A DNA stretch of 64,000 nucleotides from Paraburkholderia monticola (GCF_001580545.1 NZ_LRBG01000001.1:372001-436000); one strand, 5' to 3'. Numbered from the stretch's first letter, positions 1-9,978 are shown. The notes: generated from the sequence alone by a model not told the origin. Numbers and translations: made by a program.

Positions 1-905
1 ACGCGGAAAAGTTGAACTACAAGCGCTACTGGCTCGCCGAGCATCACAACATGACCGGCATCGCCAGCGCGGCGACCTCGGTCGTGATCGGCTACGTGGC
101 CGGCGGCACGAAGACGATTCGCGTCGGCTCCGGCGGCATCATGCTGCCGAACCATGCGCCGCTCGTGATCGCCGAACAGTTCGGCACGCTCGCGTCCCTG
201 TATCCGGGACGAATCGATCTCGGCCTCGGCCGCGCGCCGGGCACCGACCAGACCACCGCCCGCGCGCTGCGCCGCGATCTGCAGGCGAGCGCCGAAACGT
301 TCCCCGATGACGTCGTCGAGTTGCAGCGTTACTTCGCCGAGCCGGTCGCGGGCCAGCGCATTCGCGCGGTGCCCGGCGCGGGCCTGCAGGTGCCGCTGTG
401 GCTGCTCGGCTCTTCACTGTACAGCGCGCAACTGGCTGCGGCGCTTGGGTTGCCGTTCGCGTTCGCGTCACACTTTGCGCCCGATTACATGATGACCGCG
501 CTACAGGTGTATCGCGCGCAGTTCCGGCCCTCGGCGACGCTCGCGAAGCCCTACGCGATGGTCGGCGTCAATCTGTTCGCCGCCGAGACGAACGATGAAG
601 CCGCCCGTCTGTTCACGTCGCTGCAGCAGCAGTTCATCAATCTGCGACGCGGCACGCCTGGGCAACTGCAGCCGCCGGTCGAGCGGCTCGACGCATCGGA
701 GATGGAGCTGAACAACGTCGCGCGCGCGCTCGCCTGCACGGTGCTCGGCGATCGCGACGCCATCCGCGAAGGTCTTCAATCGATCATCGAGCAGACCGGC
801 GCGAACGAGTTGATGCTGACCGCGCAGATTTACGATCACGACGCGCGGCTGCGCTCGTTCGAGATCGGCGCGCAGGTGCGCGATGAATTGATGGCGGGGA
901 AATAA
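1..905 (+). CDS. LLM-class flavin-dependent oxidoreductase, 5' end outside window
   Basis: This is the C-terminal ~300 residues of a luciferase-like monooxygenase, a family of FMN-dependent TIM-barrel oxidoreductases. The frame is open to the left edge (codons from base 3), so the start lies upstream and the TTG at 12 is not a real start. The segment YWLAEHHNM followed by [13 protein letters not shown] and DLGLGRAPG is the signature of the MsnO8-type single-subunit LLM group, where the first ~40 residues are normally followed by exactly this block. The substrate cannot be read from sequence. It ends at TAA 903-905, and the next gene points the other way. Confidence 0.9.
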   Translation, partial: AEKLNYKRYWLAEHHNMTGIASAATSVVIGYVAGGTKTIRVGSGGIMLPNHAPLVIAEQFGTLASLYPGRIDLGLGRAPGTDQTTARALRRDLQASAETFPDDVVELQRYFAEPVAGQRIRAVPGAGLQVPLWLLGSSLYSAQLAAALGLPFAFASHFAPDYMMTALQVYRAQFRPSATLAKPYAMVGVNLFAAETNDEAARLFTSLQQQFINLRRGTPGQLQPPVERLDASEMELNNVARALACTVLGDRDAIREGLQSIIEQTGANELMLTAQIYDHDARLRSFEIGAQVRDELMAGK

Positions 906-1031
906 GCGGTACGCGAATCGATCGGGCAGCACGGCATCCGTGCTGGTCGCGACCTTCGATACGAAAGCCCGCATAGGGCGCCCCGCGTTGTTCGATGATG
1001 CGTCGCTCTCGTGCGGATGGTAGAACTTCGC

Positions 1032-1415
1032 TCATCCGCCGCTACCGTAAGGCCGAGTGATCACTTCGAGGTAGTGGCCGTCAGGATCGCGAAAATAGAC
1101 GCCGCGCCCGCCATCGTTGTGGTTGATCTCGCCCGGCCGGCTGCCCCGTGGATCGGCCCAGAATTCCAGTGCGCGATCCTTGATGCGGGTGAAGACGGCG
1201 TCGAAGTCAGCCTCGCTGATCAGGAAGGCGTAATGCTGCGGCTGGACGTGGCCTTCAACTTCGGCAAAGTCGAGCGAGACGCCGTTGTCCAGTTCGACGA
1301 CGTCGAAGGGGCCGAAACGACTCGGCGCCGGTCGGCCCAGCATGTCGGCCAGAAACCTGGCTGAGGCGCTCTGATTCGAGCACCAGACGATGGTGTGATT
1401 GAGCTGGGCGACCAT
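1032..1415 (-). CDS. VOC (glyoxalase/dioxygenase fold) family protein
   Basis: A 127-residue single-domain protein of the vicinal oxygen chelate superfamily. It starts MVAQLNHTIVW, where the histidine is the usual first metal ligand. It continues with QHYAFLI in the middle strand and ends with FRDPDGHYLEVIT, where the glutamate is the usual last ligand. The length fits one betaalphabetabetabeta pair. Members include glyoxalase I, ring-cleaving dioxygenases and thiol transferases such as FosA; nothing here picks one of them. It stands alone on the minus strand between the LLM gene and a GlxA regulator. Confidence 0.85.
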   Translation of the reverse strand: MVAQLNHTIVWCSNQSASARFLADMLGRPAPSRFGPFDVVELDNGVSLDFAEVEGHVQPQHYAFLISEADFDAVFTRIKDRALEFWADPRGSRPGEINHNDGGRGVYFRDPDGHYLEVITRPYGSGG

Positions 1416-1557
1416 GACGTGGGCTCCGGCGACTTGGGGATTGAGTGATTCGAGCCATGTTGCAGTTTTGCGTTCGGTTAGACAACTACAGAAACGCGCA
1501 CATCAAGGTGCCTGCGCAATCGTCGTTAGGTGTATCCGGCTGGCCTGGCGCACCCCC

Positions 1558-2622
1558 TCACCCATTCTCCGCGAACGACCGCTGTGAATTCAGACTGAGC
1601 TCCCGAGCGGGAACTGTGGCCGGTAGCGCACCCGGCTGGCAAAAACGCCTCCGGTAGTCAGAAGGCGTCAGCCCCATGACTTTGCGGAACACGCGACGAA
1701 ACCCTGCGACGTCACCGTAGCCGAGATTCCACGAAATCTCCTCGATACTCGCCTGCGAAAACTCCAGCATTTCCCGCGCTCGGGTGATTCGCAGCCTCTG
1801 CTGGTACACGCTGGGCTTCATCCCCGTAGCCGCGACGAAGCGACGCAAAAATGTGCGGGGCTCGAGAGCGGCATACCGCGCAATGTCCGCCACGCTGACC
1901 GCAGACTCGCGTTGAGTGAGGAGCCACTGCTGCGCTTTCAGGATGGCTCGGTCGCCATGTTTCGTGCGCGGATCAAATTCACTATAGAAGCGTTGCTCAC
2001 GTCCGGGCGGGTCGACGTTCATGAATCGCGCCGTTTCCAGCATGACCGTGGTGCCTAGAAACCTCTCGGTGAGCCGCAGGCCGAGGTCTGCCCATGCGAG
2101 CACTCCCCCCGCGGTGACGACGTCGCCATAGTCGATGATCATGTGATCGGTTTCCGTCAACACGTCGGGAAATTGCGACGCGAATTGATCGCTGAATGAC
2201 CAATGTGTGGTGGCTTGCCGCCCGCCTAGAAGACCCGTTCTTGCCAGGATGAAAACGCCGCCGCATACCGCGGCGATGACTACGCCCTCGGCATGGTGTT
2301 CACGCAGCCAGTTCAGCAGCGGGCTCTCCTTTTCGGGCTGCTCGGGAGCTTGCACATTCCCGGGGATCACCACCAGCGACAGCGCGTGCGGTGAACCGGG
2401 ACAACTGTCAAACGCACACCGAACCTCGGCAGCGCGATCGTCCACACGCCAGTGCGTGATTCGCACGGCTGGCCCTGCGGTGCGGTTTTGCCGTTTCGCC
2501 GCGAACTCGCCCGCGTAGGTGAACAGATCGGTCAGCCCGTAGATACCCGCGTTCGAAGAGCCCGCATCGCAAGCGAGTCCAATCTCGATTCGTGAAGTCG
2601 ACGCCGGTGCCGTTTTTGCCAT
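1558..2622 (-). CDS. GlxA-family transcriptional regulator (DJ-1/PfpI + AraC HTH)
   Basis: 354 residues in the usual two-part GlxA architecture. Residues ~12-200 form a DJ-1/PfpI-like domain with the nucleophile-elbow sequence AAVCGGVFILA (Cys120). Residues ~235-340 form an AraC-type double helix-turn-helix (ISWNLGYGDVAGFRRVFRK, then GLTPSDYRRRF). Such proteins are cytoplasmic transcription factors whose DJ-1 part is thought to sense a small molecule. The gene is divergent from the alpha/beta hydrolase at 2865 across a 242-bp gap, so it may regulate that hydrolase; this is inferred from position only. The start ATG has a weak ribosome binding site. Confidence 0.9.
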   Translation of the reverse strand: MAKTAPASTSRIEIGLACDAGSSNAGIYGLTDLFTYAGEFAAKRQNRTAGPAVRITHWRVDDRAAEVRCAFDSCPGSPHALSLVVIPGNVQAPEQPEKESPLLNWLREHHAEGVVIAAVCGGVFILARTGLLGGRQATTHWSFSDQFASQFPDVLTETDHMIIDYGDVVTAGGVLAWADLGLRLTERFLGTTVMLETARFMNVDPPGREQRFYSEFDPRTKHGDRAILKAQQWLLTQRESAVSVADIARYAALEPRTFLRRFVAATGMKPSVYQQRLRITRAREMLEFSQASIEEISWNLGYGDVAGFRRVFRKVMGLTPSDYRRRFCQPGALPATVPARELSLNSQRSFAENG

Positions 2623-2864
2623 GGTTTTTGTCTGATTCGTCCGTTGTGGTGTTCGGGTGCGCCGAATACGCTGACAGCGGCAGACCCATTTGGACAGAGA
2701 CCGGGCAAGTTCGGCCGGGGAGTCGGTGTGTCCAGGCTCTAAAACGGTCAGTTCGTTGAGGGTCCGACGTTCGGATCAACGCGAAGTTACCTGTTTCCAG
2801 AAGTCGCGTCTGCGCTCGTGGGAAATTCATTGCTTCGTTATAACCGCCCTCAAAAGGATACGAG

Positions 2865-3710
2865 ATGAAAGCGAACCCTGGAAGTGGATACATCACCACC
2901 GCGGACGGAACCCAGATTTTCTACAAGGACTGGGGCACAGGCGAACCCTTGGTGTTTCATCATGGCTGGCCCCTCTCCGCCGACGACTGGGATGCCCAAT
3001 TGATGTTTTTCCTGGATCAAGGGTATCGGGTGATCGCTCATGATCGCCGCGGCCACGGGCGCTCGACCCAAACGGTAAATGGCCATGACATGGATACGTA
3101 TGCCGCCGATGTCGCCGAACTCGTGAAGGTTCTCGACCTGAAGAATGCGGTGCATATCGGTCACTCCACGGGCGGCGGCGAGGTGACGCGTTATGTCGCC
3201 CGGCACGGCACGGGCAACGGACGGGTGGCGAAGGCGGTACTGATTAGCGCGATTCCTCCGCTCTTCATGAAGTCGGAAAGGAATCCCGAAGGCGTTCCCA
3301 GGGAAGTGGTCGACGAGATTCGCAACGGCACGGCGAATCACCGCGCGCAGTTCTATCAGGACATCACGATTCCGTTCTACGGCTTCAACCGCCCTGGCGC
3401 GACGGTCTCCGAGGGCATCCGCGAGAACTGGTGGCGACAGGGCATGATGGGCGGTATCAAGGCCCAATACGATTGCATCAAGGTACTGTCGGAAACGGAG
3501 TTCTACGACGATCTGGCGATGATCGACGTCCCAGTGCTGGTGATGCACGGCGAGGACGATCAGATCTGCCCGTTCCCGACGACTGGCGCGCAATCCGTCA
3601 AGCTGCTGAAGCACGGGACGCTTAAATCCTATCCGGGCTTGCCGCACGGGATGCCTACCACGCATGCGGAGCAGATCAACGCCGACCTGCTGGCGTTCAT
3701 CAAGGCCTGA
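2865..3710 (+). CDS. alpha/beta hydrolase, non-haem chloroperoxidase-like
   Basis: 281 residues forming one alpha/beta-hydrolase domain with no signal peptide, hence cytoplasmic. The triad is visible: Ser101 in GHSTGG, an aspartate in MHGEDDQ (231/232) and His261 in GLPHGM. The oxyanion-hole HHGWP segment near residue 32 and the DRRGHGRS motif are typical of the cofactor-free haloperoxidase/esterase group (families named Bpo or Est). An AAAGGA-type site lies about 8 bp before the ATG. It is divergent from the GlxA regulator and converges on the hydrolase at 3800 through a shared terminator. The true substrate is unknown; haloperoxidase activity in this group is usually a side reaction of an esterase. 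Confidence 0.9.
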   Translation: MKANPGSGYITTADGTQIFYKDWGTGEPLVFHHGWPLSADDWDAQLMFFLDQGYRVIAHDRRGHGRSTQTVNGHDMDTYAADVAELVKVLDLKNAVHIGHSTGGGEVTRYVARHGTGNGRVAKAVLISAIPPLFMKSERNPEGVPREVVDEIRNGTANHRAQFYQDITIPFYGFNRPGATVSEGIRENWWRQGMMGGIKAQYDCIKVLSETEFYDDLAMIDVPVLVMHGEDDQICPFPTTGAQSVKLLKHGTLKSYPGLPHGMPTTHAEQINADLLAFIKA

Positions 3711-3732
3711 GCGGCGCTCGCGCTATGCCGGG

Positions 3733-3769
3733 CAACGCCTGGGCTCATGCTCAGGCGTTGTTTTCTTTT
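3733..3769. terminator. Intrinsic terminator between two converging hydrolase genes
   Basis: A 12-bp stem (3733-3744 with 3749-3760, one G-T wobble) closes on a TCAT loop and is followed on the plus strand by TTTTCTTTT. It lies 22 bp after the stop of the upstream hydrolase and can end transcription of the plus-strand gene. The reverse strand lacks an equally good T tract. Confidence 0.85.
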
Positions 3770-3799
3770 CTACCTCGGCCGAGCGCAATGCTCCCGTGC

Positions 3800-4900
3800 T
3801 CACCGATTCGCCGGCACCGCCGCCAAGCCGTCGAGCAACGCCTTATGAAACGCGTCCGGGTCCTGCATCTGCGGCGCGTGCCCCAGCCCCGCGAACTCGA
3901 CCAGCGTCGCATGCGGAATCACCTTCGCGGCCGCGCGGCCCAACTCCGGATAATGGCCAAGCTTCGCACGCACTTCGGGCGGCGCCGCATCCTTGCCGAT
4001 CGCGGTGGTGTCCTTCTGACCGATCAGCAGCAGCGTCGGCATCTGCAGTTGGCCGAGTTCGTAGAAAACGGGCTGCGTGTAAATCATGTCGTACAGCAGC
4101 GCGGAATTCCACGCGACGATCTGCTTGCCCGGACCCCGATACATGCCCGCGAGCATTTGCACCCACGGCTCGTAGTCCGCGCGCCATTGACCCGCGTAGT
4201 ACGTCGCCTGTTCGTAGCGACGAATTCCGTCGGCGGTGGTCTTCAGCTCCCGCTGATACCACTGGTCGACCGATAGCGACGGCACGCCCTTCGCCTTCCA
4301 GTCCTCGAGCCCGATCGGGTTGACCAGCACCAGTTGCTGCGTTTCGCGCGGATACATCAACGCGTAGCGAATCGCGAGCATGCCGCCCGTCGAATGGCCG
4401 ACCACCGTCACGTCGCTGACGCCCAGTGATTCGAGCAGCGCATGCGTGTTGCGCGCGAGTTGCTGGAAGCTGTACTGGTAATGCTCGGGCTTGCTCGATT
4501 TGCAAAAGCCGATCTGATCCGGTGCGATCACGCGATAACCGGCGTCGCTCAACCGGCGAATCGTCGCGTCCCATGTCGCCGAACAAAAATTCTTGCCGTG
4601 CAGCAACACGACGGTGCGGCCATTCGCATGCGCCGGCTTCACGTCCATGTAGGCCATCTGCAAAGGCACGCCCTGCGACGTGAACTCGAAGCGCCCGACC
4701 GGCGCCGGATAGTTGAAGCCCTGCAACTCGGGACCGTAGGCCGGGCCGGCATCGGCGAGCGAGGACGCGGAAGCGGCGCTCGCGACGACCGGGCTCGCCT
4801 CGTTCGCCGGCGTGGCAGCCAACGCGACGGACGCCGCGCACAGCGCGGCCCCCGCGCAGACACTCGACACGGCATGCAGGAATGGGCGCTGAAGATTCAT
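3800..4900 (-). CDS. Exported alpha/beta hydrolase
   Basis: 366 residues from the ATG at 4900. A TTG 24 bp upstream (4924) is also in frame, but the ATG leaves a normal signal peptide (MNLQRPFLHAVSSVCAGAAL, ending near VALAATP), so the product should be periplasmic or secreted. The hydrolase domain shows the nucleophile in VVGHSTGGM, the acid near LIGQKDTTA and the histidine in GLGHAPQ. The LHGKNFCSATWD segment supplies the oxyanion hole. It is an epoxide-hydrolase/esterase type enzyme by fold, with unknown substrate. It is oriented against the preceding hydrolase and away from glgC. Confidence 0.88.
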   Translation of the reverse strand: MNLQRPFLHAVSSVCAGAALCAASVALAATPANEASPVVASAASASSLADAGPAYGPELQGFNYPAPVGRFEFTSQGVPLQMAYMDVKPAHANGRTVVLLHGKNFCSATWDATIRRLSDAGYRVIAPDQIGFCKSSKPEHYQYSFQQLARNTHALLESLGVSDVTVVGHSTGGMLAIRYALMYPRETQQLVLVNPIGLEDWKAKGVPSLSVDQWYQRELKTTADGIRRYEQATYYAGQWRADYEPWVQMLAGMYRGPGKQIVAWNSALLYDMIYTQPVFYELGQLQMPTLLLIGQKDTTAIGKDAAPPEVRAKLGHYPELGRAAAKVIPHATLVEFAGLGHAPQMQDPDAFHKALLDGLAAVPANR

Positions 4901-5368
4901 CGGCAGGTTCTGGAAAAAACGCAACAGGAAACGGACGAGGTTCGGAGCGCACGATTCTACGACGCGCCGCCGAACTCTGGCGTCAGCCGCGCATGGCGGA
5001 GCACGCCGCCCGGTCTCGGCGTCGTGGCATGCATATTGCGGCTACCTGGATCGCACATCGTCGGACCGTGACCTCGTGCTCTATGTGCTGCGCCGCACCG
5101 AACGTCGCGCGCTAACAGCCGATCGTTCGAGGATGATCCGCTACGCGGCCCCGCTCAATAAACGCTCGTCGCTCGCCTCCAATCGGTGCTAGAACTAGCA
5201 CACGGGCCCGCGAAAAACACGCGGCGAAAAATCGGCGAGACGGCACGATTGCCAGGCAGCACCCATCATCAGCGGAGAGCAAGCGAGCAGATCATCCCGG
5301 GGGCATACCAATCAGGCAACCATCTTGCATCGGAGAGAGGCGCCCGCTTCGCTCCACAGGAGACAGAT
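4901..5368. other. Intergenic region upstream of glgC
   Basis: A 468-bp gap between the divergent exported hydrolase and glgC. The only structure I could pick out is the 16-bp dyad at 5186-5201 and the glgC ribosome binding site. An open frame runs into glgC from 5186, but its first 61 codons look non-coding. Confidence 0.5.
5186..5201. promoter_or_regulatory. 16-bp dyad upstream of glgC
   Basis: GTGCTAGAACTAGCAC has two perfect 7-bp arms around AA. It sits 168 bp before the glgC start in otherwise non-coding DNA. It could be a protein binding site controlling glgC-glgA or the divergent hydrolase; the protein is unknown. Confidence 0.4.
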
Positions 5369-6634
5369 ATGAATACTCCGGCACGGCTGAACGACTTACA
5401 GCGCACTACCCTCGCGATCGTCCTCGCAGGCGGACGCGGCACCCGCCTCGGGCCGCTCACGAACAAGCGCGTGAAGCCGGCGGTGCACTTCGGCGGCAAA
5501 TACCGGATCATCGACTTCGCGCTGTCCAACTGCCTGAACTCCGGCATCCGCCGCATCGCGGTCGTCACGCAGTACAAGGCGCATTCGCTGCTGCGTCATC
5601 TGCAGCGCGGCTGGAGCTTCCTGCGCGGCGAGATGGGCGAGTTCATCGACCTGTGGCCCGCGCAGCAGCGCGTCGAAGGCGCGCACTGGTATCGCGGCAC
5701 GGCCGACGCGGTATTCCAGAACCTCGACATCATCCGCTCGATCCGTCCAAAGTACGTGGTCGTGCTGGCGGGCGACCACATCTACAAGATGGACTACACC
5801 CGCATGATCGCCGACCACGCGGACAGCGGCGCCGACTGCACGGTCGGCTGCATCGAGGTGCCGCGCATGGACGCGGTCGCGTTCGGCGTGATGGCGGTCG
5901 ACGAAAACCGCCGCGTGACCGGCTTCGTCGAGAAACCGGCCGACCCGCCCGCGATGCCCGGCCGCCCCGACACGGCGCTCGCGAGCATGGGCATCTATGT
6001 GTTCAGCGCCGACTACCTGTACACGTTGCTCGAAGAGAACATCGCCGCGATCGACACCGATCACGACTTCGGCAAGGACATCCTGCCGCGCGTCGTCACC
6101 CAGGGGGTCGCGATCGCGCATCCGTTCAGCATGTCGTGCGTGTCGTCGGACCCGAGCGTCGAGCCGTACTGGCGCGACGTCGGCACGATCGACGCGTATT
6201 GGTCCGCGAACCTCGACCTCGCCTCGACGATCCCGACGCTCGACCTGTACGACGAGAGCTGGCCGATCTGGACGTACCAGGAGCAGCTGCCGCCCGCCAA
6301 GTTCGTGCGCGACATGAAGGGGCTGCAGGGTTCGGGCAACAATCTGATCGTCTGCGGCGGCTGCGTGATCTCGGGCTCGCAGATTTCGCGCTCGGTGCTG
6401 TCGTCGAACGTGAAAGTCAGTTCGTTCTGTAACATCAATGAGGCAGTCTTGTTGCCGCAGGTCACGGTCGGCGCGAGCTGCCGGCTGCAGAAGGTAGTGA
6501 TCGACCGCGGTTGCACGATTCCGGAAGGCACGGTGATAGGCGAAGACCCGGTGCGCGACGCCGAGCGCTTCTATCGCACCAACGAAGGCGTCGTGCTGGT
6601 CACCCAGGAGGCGTTGCGCAAGCCGCAGAAGTAG
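5369..6634 (+). CDS. glgC: Glucose-1-phosphate adenylyltransferase
   Basis: 421 residues, close to the usual ~430. It makes ADP-glucose from glucose-1-phosphate and ATP, the committed step of bacterial glycogen synthesis. The nucleotide-binding loop is [13 protein letters not shown] (residues 19-31), followed by [20 protein letters not shown], which carries the conserved lysine of the allosteric site. A left-handed beta-helix follows at the C-terminus ([20 protein letters not shown]). I start at ATG 5369 rather than 5186 because ACAGGAGA lies just upstream and the family begins close to this point. glgA follows 111 bp downstream in the same direction, so they are probably cotranscribed. glgB, glgX and glgP are not in the window. 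Confidence 0.96.
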   Translation: MNTPARLNDLQRTTLAIVLAGGRGTRLGPLTNKRVKPAVHFGGKYRIIDFALSNCLNSGIRRIAVVTQYKAHSLLRHLQRGWSFLRGEMGEFIDLWPAQQRVEGAHWYRGTADAVFQNLDIIRSIRPKYVVVLAGDHIYKMDYTRMIADHADSGADCTVGCIEVPRMDAVAFGVMAVDENRRVTGFVEKPADPPAMPGRPDTALASMGIYVFSADYLYTLLEENIAAIDTDHDFGKDILPRVVTQGVAIAHPFSMSCVSSDPSVEPYWRDVGTIDAYWSANLDLASTIPTLDLYDESWPIWTYQEQLPPAKFVRDMKGLQGSGNNLIVCGGCVISGSQISRSVLSSNVKVSSFCNINEAVLLPQVTVGASCRLQKVVIDRGCTIPEGTVIGEDPVRDAERFYRTNEGVVLVTQEALRKPQK

Positions 6635-6745
6635 CGCGCCTGCCTGCCGCCCGTGCATGCCGGCGGCGGGCAGCCGCCGGCAACGCTGGACCCGAACCCT
6701 CGCGGATCACTGAAACGACCCGCCACCCCGACAGAGACCCGGCCT

Positions 6746-8206
6746 ATGACGATTCGCGCCCTGCACGTCGCAAGCGAGCTGTATCCCCTCCTCAAAACGG
6801 GCGGTCTCGCCGACGTCGCGGGCGCGCTGCCGTCCGCGCTGATCGAGCTCGGCGCCGACGTGCGGGTGCTGCTGCCGGGCTTTCCGGCGGTGCTCGCCGG
6901 CTTGACCGATCTGCAACCGGTCGCGCCGCTGGGGAGCCGTTTCGATGCGCCGAACGTGTCGCTCGAGCGCGGCACGCTGCCGGGCAACGGCCTCACCGTC
7001 TATGTGATCCGCGCCGCGTCGCTGTACGACCGGCCCGGCAACCCGTATCTGAACGACGCGCACGTGCCGTACGGCGACAACGCGCAGCGTTTCGCGCTGC
7101 TCGGCTGGGTCGCCGCGCAACTCGCGCAGCAGCTTGACCCGACGTGGTCGCCGCAGATCGTCCATGCGCACGACTGGCACGCGGGGCTCGCGCCCGCCTA
7201 TCTGAAGGCCGCCGAACGCGAGCACGGCCGCGCGCCCGCGCGCAGCGTGTTCACGATTCACAACCTCGCCTACCAGGGGATTTTTCCCGCGCATCAGTTC
7301 AGCCTGCTCGGCCTGCCGCACGATTTCTTCAATATGCGCGGCATCGAATTCTACGGACAGCTATCGTTCCTCAAGGCGGGGCTCTACTACACCGACCGCA
7401 TCACGACCGTCAGTCCAACCTACGCGCGCGAGATCCAGACGATCGCCCACGGCGGCGGGCTCGATGGACTGCTGCGCCATCGCTCGCACGATCTGAGCGG
7501 GATCCTGAACGGCGTCGACTACACGGTGTGGAATCCCGCCAGCGATGCGCTGCTCGCGACCCACTACAGCGCTTCGCGGCTGGCCGGCAAGGCCGCCTGC
7601 AAGGAAGCGCTGCAAAAGCGCTTCGGCCTCGCGCAGAAAAGCGACGCGCTGCTGTTCGGCGTCGTCAGCCGGCTGACCGAGCAGAAGGGCCTCGATCTGC
7701 TGCTCGGCGCGGTGCCCGAGATCGTCAAGCGCGGCGGCCAGCTGGTGGTGTTCGGCACCGGCGACCCGGCGCTCGAGACCGGCCTGAAGATGGTCGCGCA
7801 GGCGCATCCGGAATCGGTCGCCGTCGAGCTCGGCTTCGACGAAACGCTCGCGCATACGATCATCGCCGGCAGCGACGTGGTCGCGGTGCCGTCGCGCTTC
7901 GAACCGTGCGGGCTCACGCAGCTCTATGCGCTCGCCTACGGGTCGCTGCCGCTCGTGCACTGCATCGGCGGTCTCGCGGATACGGTCGCCGACGCGTCGC
8001 TCGAAAACCTTGCCGACGATCTCGCGACCGGCTTCGTGTTCGAACGCTTCGATCCGAAGGGACTCGCCGCGGCGATCCGGCGAGCCTTCGCGCTCTATGG
8101 CCGCCGCACCGAATGGAAGGCCACGCAGCGGCGCGCAATGCGCGAGGACTTCGGCTGGGGCGCGTCGGCCGAGCGCTATCTGGCTTTGTATCGGGAGCTG
8201 GTCTGA
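6746..8206 (+). CDS. glgA: Glycogen synthase (ADP-glucose alpha-1,4-glucosyltransferase)
   Basis: 486 residues, GT5 family with a GT-B fold. It transfers glucose from ADP-glucose to the growing glucan. The N-terminal domain begins MTIRALHVASELYPLLKTGG; the KTGGLADV motif binds ADP-glucose. The C-terminal domain carries SRLTEQKGLDLLL and EPCGLTQLYALAYGSLPLV, the conserved donor-site block with its glutamate. The start at 6746 is chosen because the family always starts two or three residues before this beta strand; the frame is open further upstream but reads as non-coding. It uses the product of glgC immediately upstream. Confidence 0.96.
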   Translation: MTIRALHVASELYPLLKTGGLADVAGALPSALIELGADVRVLLPGFPAVLAGLTDLQPVAPLGSRFDAPNVSLERGTLPGNGLTVYVIRAASLYDRPGNPYLNDAHVPYGDNAQRFALLGWVAAQLAQQLDPTWSPQIVHAHDWHAGLAPAYLKAAEREHGRAPARSVFTIHNLAYQGIFPAHQFSLLGLPHDFFNMRGIEFYGQLSFLKAGLYYTDRITTVSPTYAREIQTIAHGGGLDGLLRHRSHDLSGILNGVDYTVWNPASDALLATHYSASRLAGKAACKEALQKRFGLAQKSDALLFGVVSRLTEQKGLDLLLGAVPEIVKRGGQLVVFGTGDPALETGLKMVAQAHPESVAVELGFDETLAHTIIAGSDVVAVPSRFEPCGLTQLYALAYGSLPLVHCIGGLADTVADASLENLADDLATGFVFERFDPKGLAAAIRRAFALYGRRTEWKATQRRAMREDFGWGASAERYLALYRELV

Positions 8207-8473
8207 CGCACCGGCCGCGTGCGGCATTGTCAGCTTTCGTTAATCTTCAGGCGCGTTTGATGGTTCGACGCAACAACACGGGGACCGATCGCCTCGCGGT
8301 TGTCAAACTCCTGTATTGTTGGCTGACTTGCCGGTGATGCGGTTTGTGCGTTTTTCCTGCACCATCTTGTATCAGGCATGTCTGCCGCGCGGCACCACGG
8401 CCATCGGGTGGCTCGCGCGGCCCTCCCCTAGCCGCTTTGTTGATCGCGCTTGACCGGTTGCGCGCGCCTTACC

Positions 8474-9340
8474 ATGACGAAAAACGTTCTGAGCATTCAA
8501 TCCCATGTCGTGTTCGGTCACGCCGGCAACGGCGCGGCCGTGTTTCCGATGTGCCGGCTCGGCGTCAACGTGTGGCCGCTCAACACGGTGCAGTTTTCGA
8601 ATCACACGCAATACGGACACTGGAGCGGCAGCGCGATCGACGCCTCGCAGATGGAAGAGCTCGTCGAAGGCATCGGCGCGATCGGCATGCTGCCGCGCTG
8701 CGACGCGGTGCTCTCGGGCTATCTCGGCACGACGCAACAGGCCCAGGCCGTGATCGAAATCGTCAAGGCGGTGAAGGCGGTCAATCCGCGCGCCTGGTAC
8801 TTCTGCGATCCGGTCATGAGCGCGGCGGGCGGCCACAAGGCCGAGCCGGGCATCCAGGAATTTCTCGTGCGCGAGATGCCGCAAGTCGCCGATGCGATCG
8901 CGCCGAATCACATCGAATTGCAGCGCCTCGTCGGCCGAGAGATCGAGACGTTCGAAGAAGCGGTCACCGCGTGCCGTGAAATCCTCGCGCGCGGGCCGAA
9001 GCTCGTGCTCGTCAAGCATCTGCTCGATCGCAACAGCCTCGCCGATCGCTTCAACATGCTGGTCGTCACCGAGCGCGAAGCGTGGATGGGCCAGCGTCCG
9101 CTCTATCCGTTTGCGCGCCAACCGGTCGGCGTCGGCGATCTGACGAGCGCGATATTCGTCGCGCGCACGCTGCTCGGCGACTCGGTCCGCTCGGCCTTCG
9201 AGCACACCCTCGCCGCGGTGAACGCGGTCGTGAAAGCGACCTGGCAGGCCGGGCGCTACGAGCTCGAACTGGTCGCGATGCAGAACGAAATCGCGCAGCC
9301 GCGCGAGTGGTTCGATGCGTGGGTCGCGGAGGCGGCTTAG
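8474..9340 (+). CDS. pdxY: Pyridoxal kinase
   Basis: 288 residues, matching the ~287 of PdxY. It phosphorylates pyridoxal to pyridoxal 5'-phosphate in the vitamin B6 salvage route. It begins [19 protein letters not shown], the ribokinase-fold start with the substrate-binding serine. [12 protein letters not shown] and the [12 protein letters not shown] loop (where the catalytic aspartate and anion hole sit) are both present. The GVGDLTSA form rather than GCGD separates PdxY from PdxK. It stands alone downstream of glgA. Its stop codon lies inside a 13-bp tandem repeat (see 9337-9388). Confidence 0.93.
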   Translation: MTKNVLSIQSHVVFGHAGNGAAVFPMCRLGVNVWPLNTVQFSNHTQYGHWSGSAIDASQMEELVEGIGAIGMLPRCDAVLSGYLGTTQQAQAVIEIVKAVKAVNPRAWYFCDPVMSAAGGHKAEPGIQEFLVREMPQVADAIAPNHIELQRLVGREIETFEEAVTACREILARGPKLVLVKHLLDRNSLADRFNMLVVTEREAWMGQRPLYPFARQPVGVGDLTSAIFVARTLLGDSVRSAFEHTLAAVNAVVKATWQAGRYELELVAMQNEIAQPREWFDAWVAEAA

Positions 9341-9388
9341 GTCGGTCACTTAGGTTGGTCACTTAGGTCCGTCACTGAGGTCCGTCAC
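9337..9388. repeat. 13-bp tandem repeat, four copies, overlapping the pdxY stop codon
   Basis: Four consecutive units of the form TTAGGTCGGTCAC occur at 9337, 9350, 9363 and 9376. They differ by one or two bases, all in the third-to-fifth or eighth-ninth positions. The first unit contains the pdxY TAG. Each unit also carries an in-line TAG or TGA. A fifth unit degenerates after TT. It could arise by slippage; a function is not evident. Confidence 0.85.
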
Positions 9389-9516
9389 TTCGGCAGCTCG
9401 CGCGTTGCCGAGCGCCCTCGCCGGCGGCCGTCCTATAATGCGTGCCTCGTGGACCGGGCTTGCGCCCGCGCTTCACGGTTTTTTTCAGCATCCGGCATTC
9501 AGTAGACGAGGCATCG

Positions 9517-9978
9517 ATGGACGGTCATATCCGCAGCGAGCGGGAAGAATTTTTTGAGCAGTTGTGCATGAGCGTCGACGCCGACGAAGCGCACGAACAG
9601 GAAGCAATCGAGTTCTTCGAGAACCAGTTCGACCAGCCCGATTTCGATCCCGCGCAATGGCTCGATATCGCGCTCTACTACTCGCGCGCCGTCGCGAGCG
9701 GCATCGTCGACATGGTGACCGCCGAGGACAAGGAGCGCAGCAACATCGCCGAGATCATCGCCGACAATCTCGACATCTCATACGGCGAGGACGAGTGCCA
9801 GCAGTTCGCCGAGACGATCGAATTCGCGCTGAACAACGGCGTGCCGGTCGATCTCGACCTGGTGCTCGACGGCTGCCAGCGCGCGATCGACGATCTCGAC
9901 ACGTGGGCCGACGAAGACACCAAGGCGCCGCTGTTGCGTCTGCGTGAGGAGTTGCTGCGCCAGCAAGGCGAGCGCTAG
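9517..9978 (+). CDS. Conserved acidic hypothetical protein
   Basis: 153 residues from ATG 9517 (an open frame extends to 9442 but the extra codons look non-coding). No known domain is recognised. The chain is strongly acidic, with many D/E and few K/R until the last 15 residues, predicted all-helical, with no signal peptide or membrane segment. Landmarks are FFENQFDQPDFDPAQWL and DLDTWADEDTKAPLLRLREE. The smooth codon use and the terminator right behind it indicate a real monocistronic gene. I cannot name a function. Confidence 0.75.
   Translation: MDGHIRSEREEFFEQLCMSVDADEAHEQEAIEFFENQFDQPDFDPAQWLDIALYYSRAVASGIVDMVTAEDKERSNIAEIIADNLDISYGEDECQQFAETIEFALNNGVPVDLDLVLDGCQRAIDDLDTWADEDTKAPLLRLREELLRQQGER

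Noticed and set aside
784..1035. Minus-strand open frame between the LLM and VOC genes
   Set aside because: It mostly overlaps the end of the LLM gene in antisense and encodes an Arg/Ser-rich product without family features.
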